DNA of 64,000 nucleotides from JAJTZA01 sp041744075 (lineage in GTDB: Bacteria; Verrucomicrobiota; Verrucomicrobiia; Chthoniobacterales; Terrimicrobiaceae): positions 1-64,000 of the forward strand of contig JBGTLQ010000140.1 in assembly GCA_041744075.1 (NCBI GenBank), read 5' to 3'. Below the pieces are notes generated by a model, which was given only the letters and a program-made list of their open reading frames with translations, ran no database searches and was not told where the DNA came from. This document shows positions 43,812 through 51,918 of this stretch, one piece after another. The translations under genes were made by a program, and so were the position numbers. The first letter of the stretch is position 1. Each line of letters begins with the position of its first letter.

Positions 43812-43875
43812 GCTTCAACTTCAAAAACTTGACCTTTGCGATGCCCCGTCTGCGCAGTAAAGTCCACGCTTGTTC

Positions 43876-45330
43876 ATGCCCACTTTTTTTCAAACCCTGC
43901 CCGGCTCTCCCTTTGCCCGGTGGGTCTTCGTCAGCCTGATCATTCTGCTCTGCGGAATTGGCAACTTACCATGGCACCTTGATAATTATGATCAAGCCAA
44001 GCAGGCTTATGTGGCCTATGAGATCCAACAAGGTGGCAGTCCATGGTTTCAACACACCCCCCGGGGAGGCATCGCTACCAAACCTCCCATGGCCGGTTGG
44101 ATTTCCCTGCCGGTTTATTGGGTCAGCGGGTCTTGGGACTTGGCCTGGAGGCTTCCGGGATTTGTTTGCACGCTGATTTTGCTTGGGCTTCTCATTCGGG
44201 AAGGAGAGCGCATTTTTCCTGGCGGCGGGGGAACCCTTGCCGCCTGTGCCTTCGGTCTAAATCTGTTGACGCCCCGGATCGCCACCTTGGTGCGAACGGA
44301 CATGATGCTCACTCTGTTTATCACCGTCTGTGGGTGGCTCATTCTCAAAAAAATCCGCGAGGGCGCGGCGTGGACCTCCACGGAGAAATGGCTTTTTTTT
44401 GCGATGATGTCGCTGGCCCTCTTCACGAAAGGTCCCATTCTTTACGCGTTTCTTGTGCCCGGCATTTTGGCCTTTGTGTGGCTGGGGCCCAAGGACAGAA
44501 AAAATCTTGTCTGGAGCGGTTGGTGGACATGGCTCATTCCGCTGGGCTTTTTTGTGGCCTGGGGCGTGGTAGGTCTGATGACGAACGAAAATTTTTATGA
44601 AGAAATTGTGGTTCGCGAATTTTTCAGCCGGTTCGATCAGAGCCTGAAGAGTCATGAGACCCGTCAGCCCTTCTGGTTCTATTTCCCCCACCTGCTTCAC
44701 AAATTTCTGCCATGGAGTCTCCTGGCCCTCGCGCTGCCAATCCTCTCCAAAAACGTCCGCCGCGTCTTCCGTGAAAAACCCGAAATCCTTTGGCTGGCCT
44801 GCTGGGCTCTTGGGGGCCTCCTCCTGATGACCTTCGTGCCTTCCAAACGTGTGGATCGCATTTTTCCTGTCATTCCCCCGCTTTGCCTCCTCCTCGTTGG
44901 CATGATCTCCGCCTGTCGCTGCGGCAGCCGCGTCCTTGGCTGGTGTGGCGTTGCCATGGTCGCTGGCGCTCTTTTTTCCGGGGGTTACTTTTTAGGGATC
45001 GTTGGACTTGGATATCGAAATGACAATGCCGCGCTCGTCACTTTTGGACGTGACGCCGCCGTGCTGGCCGCCGAGACGGGTGAGGGACGCCTCGCGGTGA
45101 TTGATGCGCGTGATGAAGGACTCCTGATGTATGCCGGCGTCAGTGAAACCATCCACCCAAACCGTGCCATCCGGTATTGGAATGGTGGACACCTCGACGC
45201 GCTCATAGTGACTGAACGCCGCCTGGCCGACCACAACATGCGCGCCCAAATTGACCTTCCCGAGCCGACCCTTGAAACCCAAAAACGCCCCAGCGGCGAG
45301 CGCTATTTCCTGTTCCTCCGTCGGGAATAA
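43876..45330 (+). CDS. ArnT/PMT-like glycosyltransferase (GT39-type membrane protein)
   Basis: A 484-residue integral membrane protein with about ten helices. The first outside loop has LPWHLDNYDQAKQAYVAYE, matching the conserved acidic loop of polyprenyl-phosphate sugar transferases, and TKPPMAGWISLPVYW is the typical second-loop block. Such enzymes move a sugar from a lipid carrier to lipid A, another glycan or proteins on the outer side of the membrane. ATG 43876 is preferred over the TTG two codons upstream. It ends 104 bp before the tRNA-Asp gene, outside the presumed mobile element. Confidence 0.87.
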   Translation: MPTFFQTLPGSPFARWVFVSLIILLCGIGNLPWHLDNYDQAKQAYVAYEIQQGGSPWFQHTPRGGIATKPPMAGWISLPVYWVSGSWDLAWRLPGFVCTLILLGLLIREGERIFPGGGGTLAACAFGLNLLTPRIATLVRTDMMLTLFITVCGWLILKKIREGAAWTSTEKWLFFAMMSLALFTKGPILYAFLVPGILAFVWLGPKDRKNLVWSGWWTWLIPLGFFVAWGVVGLMTNENFYEEIVVREFFSRFDQSLKSHETRQPFWFYFPHLLHKFLPWSLLALALPILSKNVRRVFREKPEILWLACWALGGLLLMTFVPSKRVDRIFPVIPPLCLLLVGMISACRCGSRVLGWCGVAMVAGALFSGGYFLGIVGLGYRNDNAALVTFGRDAAVLAAETGEGRLAVIDARDEGLLMYAGVSETIHPNRAIRYWNGGHLDALIVTERRLADHNMRAQIDLPEPTLETQKRPSGERYFLFLRRE

Positions 45331-45434
45331 ATTGCGGCTTTCCGGGGAAGAATGCATTTCCCCTCGGATTCCAGTTGTCAAACCTCGTCAACTTCGTCTA
45401 TTTTCTACCTCCGCTTCAAAAACCCTGAAGCATT

Positions 45435-45511
45435 GGAGTCTTAGCTCAATTGGTTAGAGCGCCGCCCTGTCACGGCGGAGGTTGCGGGTTCGAGCCCCGT
45501 AGACTCCGCCA
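45435..45511 (+). tRNA. tRNA-Asp (GTC)
   Basis: The 77-nt sequence folds as a full cloverleaf. The acceptor stem GGAGTCT pairs with AGACTCC, the anticodon arm CCGCC-CTGTCAC-GGCGG places GTC in the loop, and the T arm contains GGTTCGAGCC. The CCA end is encoded. GTC reads Asp codons. The 3' end of this gene coincides with the left edge of the putative mobilizable element. Confidence 0.97.
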
Positions 45512-45530
45512 CTCATTTCGAGTGGCGGAG
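45504..45530. repeat. Perfect inverted repeat of the tRNA-Asp 3' end (candidate attachment site)
   Basis: CTCCGCCACTC at 45504-45514 overlaps the acceptor 3' strand and CCA of the tRNA. Its exact complement GAGTGGCGGAG is at 45520-45530, with a 5-nt loop. Such a dyad could be the core of an integrase attachment site or a transcript-end hairpin for the tRNA. No second copy of the tRNA end was found up to 64 kb. Confidence 0.55.
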
Positions 45531-45953
45531 AAGGGCTAGACCCTGATAAACACAAGCTCAGCGGGCGACAGCCTATTTTTTTCAATAATGCAGATGAGTG
45601 CATTTGAGGGTGCACTTTTGTCCTGCTTTGTCCTGCAAACAACACCGGCCGTGGCAGAGAGCGAGCCCTCTCCTTGTCAGAACCAGACCCACGGGCCAAG
45701 ATTTGACCGTGGAGATTGAGGTGCAATATGTTTCCAATGAGAAAATTGCCGCCCCGCTGGAAGCCAAAAGGATTTATTCAAACCCCGTTTTTCACAGAAC
45801 AAAAAAGACGGTCTGTCTTGAAAAGTGCAGGCGTGACCTGAATCAGTAACAATTGCAGCAGGCTTCCAGCAGTAGCCTTTCCTTTTATAACCAACATTTT
45901 GGACGATAACATTTATATTGTTACTGTCCTTTTTCTTGGTTATACTTCGCTCC
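45531..45953. other. Leader region of the putative element, no gene recognised
   Basis: The 423 bp between the tRNA hairpin and the first element gene contain short open frames on both strands, none with recognisable features. Short direct repeats such as TTTGTCCTGC with TTGTCCTGC (about 45620) and the operator-like dyads at 45844-45926 are the only structures seen. An integrase gene, often found at this position, is absent. Confidence 0.6.
45844..45926. promoter_or_regulatory. Inverted repeats ahead of the AbiE-like operon
   Basis: CAGTAACA at 45844-45851 has an exact complement TGTTACTG at 45919-45926. A third half-site TAACA at 45907-45911 pairs with the same TGTTA to form TAACA-7 bp-TGTTA. 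The right dyad lies about 30 bp before the GTG start. AbiEi-type antitoxins are known to bind inverted repeats in their own promoter, which fits this layout. Confidence 0.5.
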
Positions 45954-47003
45954 GTGAACTCTCTTTTGCAGGGAAATCTGAGCGCATATTTGGACCGAGC
46001 GACGGGCCTGAAGGTTGACTTGGCGCCAAGTCCTCTTGGGAAAATTCCATTCTTCTTGCGTGGGCGCTACGATTTGGCCGAAGGAGAGCTATACGGGCAG
46101 AGATATGCATTTTTTGCTCCCCGTCGTGATTTTGATGATTGGACGCCAGCCAAGATTGAATCCGACCGGGATCAACTCGCAAAAATTTTACAGCACCCAC
46201 CGATTTTTGTTCCTGAAAATATTCGCCCCAATCAACGGCAACGCCTCATTCAGAGACGAATCCCCTTCATTTCTCCGGGCACCCAAATGTACCTCCCGGA
46301 ACTCCTGATTGACCTCCGGGAACACTTCGCTCGCGAACGGTCCAAACCGGTCGAGACTCTCAGCCCCTCCGCTCAACATTTGTTATTGATGGCTTTTGAA
46401 CAACGTCAGGCGCGTTTTGAAACCGCACTGAACGCAGCAGAAATGGTCAAATACTCTCCCATGACGGTCGGTCGTGCCATGGAGGAACTGGCGGCTATCG
46501 GTCTGGCTCGTATCGTCCGCAAGGGAAGAACAAAATCACTGGTGTTTGAGGCCCAGAATGAGGCGTGCGAATGGAGGTCTCTATGGCAGCGTGCCTCGCC
46601 TCACTTGCGCTCACCCGTGAGACGAACGTTTCCCCTCTATGACTGTCCGCCTGAACTCTTGGCCTCGGCGAAATTAAGCGGGCTGACCGCCCTCGCCCAT
46701 TACTCAATGCTCAACGAGCCCAAAACAAGGGTTTGGGCAATCAGTCTGGAGTGGTATCAAAATCACGCCGTAGCTCTGGAAAATGCGGAGGCCCCAGCGG
46801 CAGATTGGGGCCATGAAACTCTTGAAATTTGGAGCTATGATCCCGCCCTGTCCGTCACTCAGGAAAATTCTTGGATACGTGGCTCAAAGTCCGTGAAGAG
46901 AGGAATCGTAGATCGCCTCTCACTCTATCTTGCCCTGCGAGGAACCGAGGATGAACGTATCGAGCAAGCCCTCGAACAGATGATTGAGGAAATTTCATGG
47001 TAA
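45954..47003 (+). CDS. Winged-helix protein, probable AbiEi-like antitoxin
   Basis: The GTG at 45954 gives 349 residues beginning NSLLQGNLSAYLDRATGLKV. Around residues 155-220 there is a MarR-like winged helix (LSPSAQHLLLMAFEQRQ, then SPMTVGRAMEELAAIGLARI and a basic wing RKGRTKSLVFE). The C-terminal half is alpha/beta with no motif I know. Its stop overlaps a nucleotidyltransferase gene by 7 bp. A winged-helix protein coupled to such a partner matches type IV AbiE toxin-antitoxin systems, in which the first gene encodes the DNA-binding antitoxin. The family call is by context and fold, not by a clear signature; a plain regulator is possible. Confidence 0.6.
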   Translation: MNSLLQGNLSAYLDRATGLKVDLAPSPLGKIPFFLRGRYDLAEGELYGQRYAFFAPRRDFDDWTPAKIESDRDQLAKILQHPPIFVPENIRPNQRQRLIQRRIPFISPGTQMYLPELLIDLREHFARERSKPVETLSPSAQHLLLMAFEQRQARFETALNAAEMVKYSPMTVGRAMEELAAIGLARIVRKGRTKSLVFEAQNEACEWRSLWQRASPHLRSPVRRTFPLYDCPPELLASAKLSGLTALAHYSMLNEPKTRVWAISLEWYQNHAVALENAEAPAADWGHETLEIWSYDPALSVTQENSWIRGSKSVKRGIVDRLSLYLALRGTEDERIEQALEQMIEEISW

Positions 47004-47755
47004 AGGGGCTCGAAATTTTTCGCGATCACTTCGCCGGACATACGGAAAATTACGTCCTCATCGGCGGAACGGCGTGTGATCTCGCCTTTTCTGCGGTCGG
47101 CCAAGAATTCCGTGCGACCAAGGATCTCGATATCGTTCTGATGATCGAAAACATGACCGGCGATTTCGCCGGCACCTTCTGGAAATTCATCGAGGAGGGA
47201 GGCTATCAACATCGACGGCGGGGCGAAGAGGATCAGATGCAATTTTATCGCTTCTCAAATCCTGAAAATGACGCCTATCCGGCACAGTTGGAGTTGTTTT
47301 CAAAGAAGCCTGATTTTCTAACGCCGTTGGCTGGCGGAACGCTGACGCCGATTCCCATTGGGGATGAAGGTTCCAGCCTGTCCGCGATTTTGCTCGATCA
47401 AAATTACTACGCACTCATTCAGCAGCAGCGGACAATTTTGGAAGGGGTTCCATCACTGAGACCAGAGGCACTTATTCCTTTGAAAGCAGGCGCGTGGCTT
47501 GATCTCACCCGGCGCAAAGATGCCGGAGAAGCTGTCGACTCGAAGAGCATCAACAAGCACAAGCGAGATGTTTTTCGCCTGTTTACTCTCCTCGCCGCCG
47601 AAACGAGCCTGCCTGTGGGAGCCAATATTCAAGATGATCTACGGGGCTTCATTGAAGGCATGCGGCAGTCCCCGCCAGATTTGAAAGCACTGGATGTTCA
47701 GGGCATTTCCACTGACGGAGTATTTGTCGCTCTGGAAAAAATCTACGGCCTTTGA
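46997..47755 (+). CDS. Nucleotidyltransferase, probable AbiEii-like toxin
   Basis: A 252-residue protein with the nucleotidyltransferase core: YVLIGGTACDLAF (glycine-rich loop) followed by ATKDLDIVLMI with the paired metal-binding aspartates in DLD. A later KAGAWLDLTRRK segment resembles the helical part of AbiEii/DUF1814 proteins. AbiEii-type toxins use nucleotide transfer to block growth, some by modifying tRNA; when phage or loss of the element disturbs the antitoxin they act. The 7-bp overlap (ATGGTAA) with the winged-helix gene supports a toxin-antitoxin pair. It would stabilise the element or protect against phage. Confidence 0.72.
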   Translation: MVKGLEIFRDHFAGHTENYVLIGGTACDLAFSAVGQEFRATKDLDIVLMIENMTGDFAGTFWKFIEEGGYQHRRRGEEDQMQFYRFSNPENDAYPAQLELFSKKPDFLTPLAGGTLTPIPIGDEGSSLSAILLDQNYYALIQQQRTILEGVPSLRPEALIPLKAGAWLDLTRRKDAGEAVDSKSINKHKRDVFRLFTLLAAETSLPVGANIQDDLRGFIEGMRQSPPDLKALDVQGISTDGVFVALEKIYGL

Positions 47756-48057
47756 TTCGCAATCTTGTGATTGCTTCACCAATGGGATGCCGCTTCGATT
47801 TGGCAGTGGCGAAGTATTGGGAATCCATCGTTGAAAAACTGAAATCTGATGGCTGGGAGATGCGGTGGACGGAGGCCATGCATGATGGCGTGAGCGATTG
47901 GACCGCCACGGCCACTCGCGGACGCGAGCGGCATTCTATTCATGCCAACGACATTACCCTGGCTTTTCAGGAGCTGGAAGCAAGCTGCTCGCGGAACGTT
48001 ACCCGCCACGAACCCACTCGCCGGAGGGTTTCGGGAAAACACCGATTAAGGCTGTAA
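47752..48057 (+). CDS. Small hypothetical protein
   Basis: A 101-residue protein from a TTG in a 4-bp TTGA overlap with the nucleotidyltransferase stop; GTG 47767 or ATG 47782 are other starts. The middle, FDLAVAKYWESIVEKLKSDG followed by WEMRWTEAMHDG and WTATATRGRERHSIHA, has the regular amphipathic helix then strands of a small alpha/beta protein. The end is Arg-rich. I do not know the family. A strong hairpin and the next gene follow. Confidence 0.6.
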   Translation: MIRNLVIASPMGCRFDLAVAKYWESIVEKLKSDGWEMRWTEAMHDGVSDWTATATRGRERHSIHANDITLAFQELEASCSRNVTRHEPTRRRVSGKHRLRL

Positions 48058-48060
48058 AGT

Positions 48061-48078
48061 TGCTCCCGAATGGGAGCA
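48061..48078. other. Perfect 7-bp hairpin between element operons
   Basis: TGCTCCC and GGGAGCA flank a GAAT loop. A run of six T follows 11 bp later. The structure could end transcription from the AbiE-like operon or regulate the next gene. An ATG at 48070 lies in the loop, so if that were the start codon it would be masked; ATG 48112 is then the better start. Confidence 0.5.
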
Positions 48079-48111
48079 TATGACCAATTTTTTGCCGTCA
48101 TAGTGGCGGGG

Positions 48112-48429
48112 ATGAAAACACTCCCTGCACTTCCCGAAAACGACATCCGCCACGCCGACCGCCGCCACCCGGTTGACTATCTTGAACCGCTCCCCACCCC
48201 GGATGATCAGCTTCACCGGATCTGTGAAGTCCTGAGCCGCACTTTCGGCTGGGTGGCCGAAGCGGACACCGTTGAACAAAAAGGACTCCGCGCTTCCGTG
48301 GTTCTGTATTGCGTCCGGGCCGACCTTCTCGGTTCGGCCACTCTCGAACAACTCGGCGCGAAGACGGGCACCCCGCAAGCCATCGTGGACGAACTCGTTT
48401 CGGATTTCTGCCACAGCATCGGCTGGTAA
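48112..48429 (+). CDS. Hypothetical protein, first gene of the mobilization operon
   Basis: From ATG 48112 the protein is 105 residues (MKTLPALPENDIRHADRRHP); ATG 48070 would add 14. The C-terminal half (SATLEQLGAKTGTPQAIVDELVSDF) looks like a helix-turn-helix or small helical domain, which hints at DNA binding without proving it. The stop TAA shares its last A with the ATG of the TOPRIM gene (TAATG). I do not recognise a family. Confidence 0.65.
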   Translation: MKTLPALPENDIRHADRRHPVDYLEPLPTPDDQLHRICEVLSRTFGWVAEADTVEQKGLRASVVLYCVRADLLGSATLEQLGAKTGTPQAIVDELVSDFCHSIGW

Positions 48430-49400
48430 TGAACCCGGACAGCCAGCGGACCGTAGACCAGGTTCGGGAGATTCCTCTGCGTGAACTCCTGAACTGGCAC
48501 GGTCTCAAAAATAAACCGGAAGGCGCGAGCATTCGCGCCAAGAGCGCAGAGCACAACATCGTTGTGACAGGCAACAAGTGGTTCGACAACAAGGTGGGCG
48601 TGGGCGGCGCGGGTGCGATTGATCTGCAAATGCACCTGACCGGCGAGAGCTTTTCCAGTGCATGCCAGGCGCTCGCCCGTCAATTCCACCCCTCCGCCAC
48701 CAACCGCTCCAGCATCGTTTTCCCTCCTGGAAAACTTCCTACTGGAAACCGGCTGTCCTTTCCCGAACTGGTGGGGAAATACGCCGTTCGCGACGACAAC
48801 AATTGGCCTGCGGCCCGGGCTTATTTGGTGGAAACCCGAAAAATCGAGCCCGCGACGGTGGACGAACTCCACGCCGACGGCTCCGTCTATGCGAACAACC
48901 ACCATCCCAATCCCGGCATTGTCTTCCTTCATCGGAATTCATCCGGGAAAGTGGAGGGAGCAAGCCTGCGGGACACTCGTCATGAATCGAGTTTCCGGCC
49001 ATGTCTTGGAAACAAGCTCTCCGCGTGGTTCTCCATCGGCAATCTTGCCGAAGCCCAAACGCTGGTGGCGGTTGAATCTCCCATCGAGGCATTGAGTTAC
49101 CACACCCTTTTTTCGGGGCGCAACGACTCGCTCGCCATCGTCAGTTGCTCCGGTTCATTTATTCCCGAGGACCTGATGTTTCAGGCTTATGACCGCCGCC
49201 AAAATTTCGTTGTTGGCCTAAACAATGACCCGGCAGGCGAGTTCGGTTGGCAGAAAGCCTGGGACTCAACGACGGAGTGGACCGGCTTCAAAATTTCCTC
49301 CGCATGTCCCCGGCTCAAAGACTGGAACGCCGATTTGCAGGCGTCCTCTTCCTCTCCCCGCCCGGGCATTACCCAAAAATCATCCTCTCTCCACCCATGA
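48429..49400 (+). CDS. DUF3991/TOPRIM primase-like protein
   Basis: A 323-residue protein. The N-terminal part (residues 1-90) matches the CHC2-like/DUF3991 module, with NKWFDNKVGVGGAGAIDLQM and SFSSACQALARQF, but without the zinc-finger cysteines of DnaG. The TOPRIM part follows: VAVESPIEALSYHTLF (catalytic Glu) and VVGLNNDPAGEFGWQKA (acidic Asp). Proteins of this type occur on plasmids and integrative elements and probably prime or process DNA of the transferred strand. It overlaps the next gene by ATGA. A primase activity is inferred only. Confidence 0.85.
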   Translation: MNPDSQRTVDQVREIPLRELLNWHGLKNKPEGASIRAKSAEHNIVVTGNKWFDNKVGVGGAGAIDLQMHLTGESFSSACQALARQFHPSATNRSSIVFPPGKLPTGNRLSFPELVGKYAVRDDNNWPAARAYLVETRKIEPATVDELHADGSVYANNHHPNPGIVFLHRNSSGKVEGASLRDTRHESSFRPCLGNKLSAWFSIGNLAEAQTLVAVESPIEALSYHTLFSGRNDSLAIVSCSGSFIPEDLMFQAYDRRQNFVVGLNNDPAGEFGWQKAWDSTTEWTGFKISSACPRLKDWNADLQASSSSPRPGITQKSSSLHP

Positions 49401-49600
49401 AAAACGACCCTCATTCCCGCATCCTGGAAACCTACTTTTTCGAGTATATCGACCGGGGCATAGGCGCGGACGCGACTCCCCTTTTCACGCAAACCCTCGA
49501 TGGCCGCCCCCTCGCAGGAGTGATCGCGAAAACCTTCCAGATTCCGGACCATGAGGCAGGAGCGGCCATCGAATCAGCCCGGCAGGAGGTTTGGCTGTGA
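49397..49600 (+). CDS. Small hypothetical protein
   Basis: A 67-residue acidic protein (KNDPHSRILETYFFEYIDRG). It overlaps the TOPRIM gene by 4 bp upstream and the ArdC gene by 4 bp downstream (GTGA), so it is clearly part of the operon. The sequence suggests a short helical protein; no motif is seen. Confidence 0.65.
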   Translation: MKNDPHSRILETYFFEYIDRGIGADATPLFTQTLDGRPLAGVIAKTFQIPDHEAGAAIESARQEVWL

Positions 49601-50595
49601 GCCGGGACATCTACCAGACCATCACCGACCGTTTCGTCGAACAGTTGAAACAAGGGACCGTTCCTTGGCAACAACCCTGGACCAGCGGGGTGCAGAACAT
49701 CGTTTCGCGCAAAATATATCGCGGAATCAATGCCTTCACGCTTGGAATGTCGGAACGCACATCGCCGTTCTGGCTCACCTATAAACAGGCAGGCGACCTG
49801 GGAGGCCACATTCGGAAGGGCGAAAAATCCCTGCCTGTCATCTATTACAAGATCGTCGAAAAACAGGACGATGCGGGAAATGTGATGGTTCGCTCGGACG
49901 GGAGTCCCGACCGAATTCCCTTTGTCCGTTGGGCCAATGTTTTCAACCTAGACCAAACGGAAGGCATCGAGGCCCCGCAAATTTCGACCGCACCGGCAGT
50001 CAGCCAGCCGCTCGAAAAGGCCTCCGGAATTATCGCCAATGCTCGGATTTGCCCCATCCGGCACGCGGGATTTTCAGCGGTCTATTCGCCGAAAGACGAT
50101 GTGATCCGAATACCGGCTCCGTCGAATTTCCGCAGCCAGGAAAGTTACTTTTTGACGCTCTACCATGAGGCAATCCACGCAACAGGACATCCATCCCGAC
50201 TCAACCGGGACGGCATCACCCAGCCAATCAAATTTGGCTCTGAGCGGTACTCTCGTGAGGAACTCGTGGCGGAACTGGGAGCCGCCTTCCTTTCCAACGA
50301 GGCCGGCATTCTCAATCAAGTTCAGTTCGACAACTCCGCCGCCTATCTCAGTTCTTGGATCAAAAATCTCGAAAATGATCCGAAGCTGATCATTCACGCG
50401 GCCTCTCACGCCCAGCGGGGAGCCGATTTCATTTTGGGAATCGAGCAGAAGGAAACGCTGCTCGAATCGCAAACGGCGACCGTGGAAATGCCGAGCGTCG
50501 CAGCGAAAGAACATGAGGCCGTCGCCCGGATTTCCGGCCCTTTATCGATGCAGCCAGCCGTTGCTGTCCCCCGAAAAAGCGGGATACGACTATGA
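49597..50595 (+). CDS. ArdC-like antirestriction protein with zincin domain
   Basis: From GTG 49597 the protein is 332 residues. The N-terminal ArdC single-strand DNA-binding domain is marked by DRFVEQLKQGTVPWQQPW, NAFTLGM and GGHIRKGEKS. The C-terminal zincin-like peptidase has HEAIHATGH (H190-H194) and a downstream Glu in VAELGAAFLSNEAG. ArdC-type proteins protect DNA entering a new host from restriction enzymes and are common on conjugative elements. TTG 49591 is an alternative start but lacks the clean 4-bp overlap. The gene is followed by the 222-bp repeats. Confidence 0.9.
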   Translation: MSRDIYQTITDRFVEQLKQGTVPWQQPWTSGVQNIVSRKIYRGINAFTLGMSERTSPFWLTYKQAGDLGGHIRKGEKSLPVIYYKIVEKQDDAGNVMVRSDGSPDRIPFVRWANVFNLDQTEGIEAPQISTAPAVSQPLEKASGIIANARICPIRHAGFSAVYSPKDDVIRIPAPSNFRSQESYFLTLYHEAIHATGHPSRLNRDGITQPIKFGSERYSREELVAELGAAFLSNEAGILNQVQFDNSAAYLSSWIKNLENDPKLIIHAASHAQRGADFILGIEQKETLLESQTATVEMPSVAAKEHEAVARISGPLSMQPAVAVPRKSGIRL

Positions 50596-50711
50596 AATCA
50601 TCTCATTTCTCCATGTCGCACCTGCGGATGAATGCCGCTCATGGGCCGGAGCCGCTGACGGCACCGGGGGCGGCGCAGGCTTGCCCCACGTGCCTACCGT
50701 CTCCATCCCAT

Positions 50712-51270
50712 CAGCTCACTTTTCAGGACGACTTGCGCCCGGGCTGCCCATTGCAGAAAAGCGCCCCCTTTGCCCCCCGCCATTCTGCAATCGGCACCAT
50801 CACCGGTGGCAAACCTGCCTTTTCCTCCTTACCGATGCCAATGCCGGCAGGCCATCCGCTCATTTGCGGGGTCCGCGATGTCTCGCCAAGGATTCGACCT
50901 CTTGCTCTGGCCGCCACCGCAAACCCCGCAAATCAGCTCACTTGGGAAGGCGACTCGCGCCCGGGCTGCCCATTGCAGAAAAGCGCCCCCTTCGCCCCCC
51001 GCTATTCTGCAATCGGCACCTTCACTGGCGGCAAATCTGCCTTTTCCTCTTTACCGATGCCAATCCCGGCAGGCCGTCCGCTCATTTGCGGGGTCCGCGT
51101 TGTCTGGCCAAGGCTTCGACCTCTTGCTCTGGCCGCCACCGCAAACCCCGCAAATCAGCTCACTCGGGAAGGCGACTTGCGCCCTGCTCGCCCATTGAAG
51201 AAAGGCGCCCGCTTCGCTCCCCGCCATACTTCAATCGGCGACTCCACCGGAAACCGACCTACTTTCATTC
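50712..51270 (+). repeat. 222-bp tandem repeats with two hairpins per unit
   Basis: Units start with CAGCTCACT at 50712, 50934 and 51156: exactly 222 bp apart, two full copies and about half of a third. Each unit has a hairpin with arms TGCCCATTGCAGAA and TTCTGCAATCGGCA around a C-rich loop (50745-50796, 50967-51018, 51188-51241). Copies one and two also have ATTTGCGGGGT paired with ACCCCGCAAAT further on. Copy three keeps the first hairpin although the arm sequence changed on both sides. All reading frames are open through the repeats, and the longest frame (50592-52157) also covers the opposite-strand gene, so I do not call it a gene. The repeats look structural. Confidence 0.8.
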
Positions 51271-51474
51271 TGACACTTTTGCCGAGCATGGCCCAGGTCG
51301 CGTTGAATCGCGGCCACTGCTCAGGACGGAGGGCACCGCGAGTCCTTGACCCCTCCGCCATCGCAGACGCCGCAATGCAACGCAGCTACCCCGAATCCTC
51401 GGGACCGATCCGCCCATTCATTCCGTCCTCGCTCATCCCTCACCCCCTGCTCCGGGCGCAAAGAATCGGCGGAT

Positions 51475-51822
51475 TTAGTTTTTCACCATCGGGGGAATTA
51501 CATCTTTTACCAACCCCCGCCCATTGCGACCGGCTTCTACGACAAGGCGAACTTGATCTCCTGTCTTTAACTCCTTGGCCTGCAAATAGGACGACTCCCG
51601 CGGCAGGTAATACACAAAGAACCAGTGCTTGTCGTTGGAACCTCGTACCCGGGCGAACACATGAATACCCATCCCGATTCGGGAGGCGCTTTTCGCATAG
51701 CATACCCCGTCAACGACCACCTCGTATTTACCAAGAGGGATATCCTTGGCGTAATCATCGAGCGGAAACCCTCGTTCCTGAAACTGATTCCATGAGTCCG
51801 GCACATCGATCTGAGACAGCAA
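51475..51822 (-). CDS. Hypothetical protein of the element, probably frameshifted at its 5' end
   Basis: A 115-residue protein from TTG 51822: SQIDVPDSWNQFQERGFPLD, then a run of alternating strands (KYEVVVDGVCYAK, HWFFVYYLPRE, GDQVRLVVEAG) suggesting a small beta-barrel, possibly OB-like. Just upstream in another frame lies ATG 51848 with MAIERHSGN; one extra G in the GGGG run at about 51824 would join the two into MAIERHSGELLSQIDV. A true frameshift or a homopolymer error is therefore likely. It is the only gene of the element on the minus strand. Function unknown. Confidence 0.6.
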   Translation of the reverse strand: MLSQIDVPDSWNQFQERGFPLDDYAKDIPLGKYEVVVDGVCYAKSASRIGMGIHVFARVRGSNDKHWFFVYYLPRESSYLQAKELKTGDQVRLVVEAGRNGRGLVKDVIPPMVKN

Positions 51823-51918
51823 TTCCCCGAGTGCCGTTCAATCGCCATGAGACAGCTTTTCACCAGGCAAAAGCTCACTCCTCCGACCAAGCTCGTTGCT
51901 CAGATGTAATACAGGATA

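Noticed and set aside
45454..45726. Minus-strand frame of about 90 codons across the tRNA-Asp gene
   Set aside because: It is the antisense of a tRNA gene, a common false gene.
45598..45849. 83-codon plus-strand frame after the tRNA
   Set aside because: It was examined as a possible integrase remnant but shows no integrase motif or other recognisable feature.
50712..51270. Integron attC array
   Set aside because: The hairpins lack the GTTRRRY-type core sites, no integron integrase is present, and no cassette genes lie between the units.
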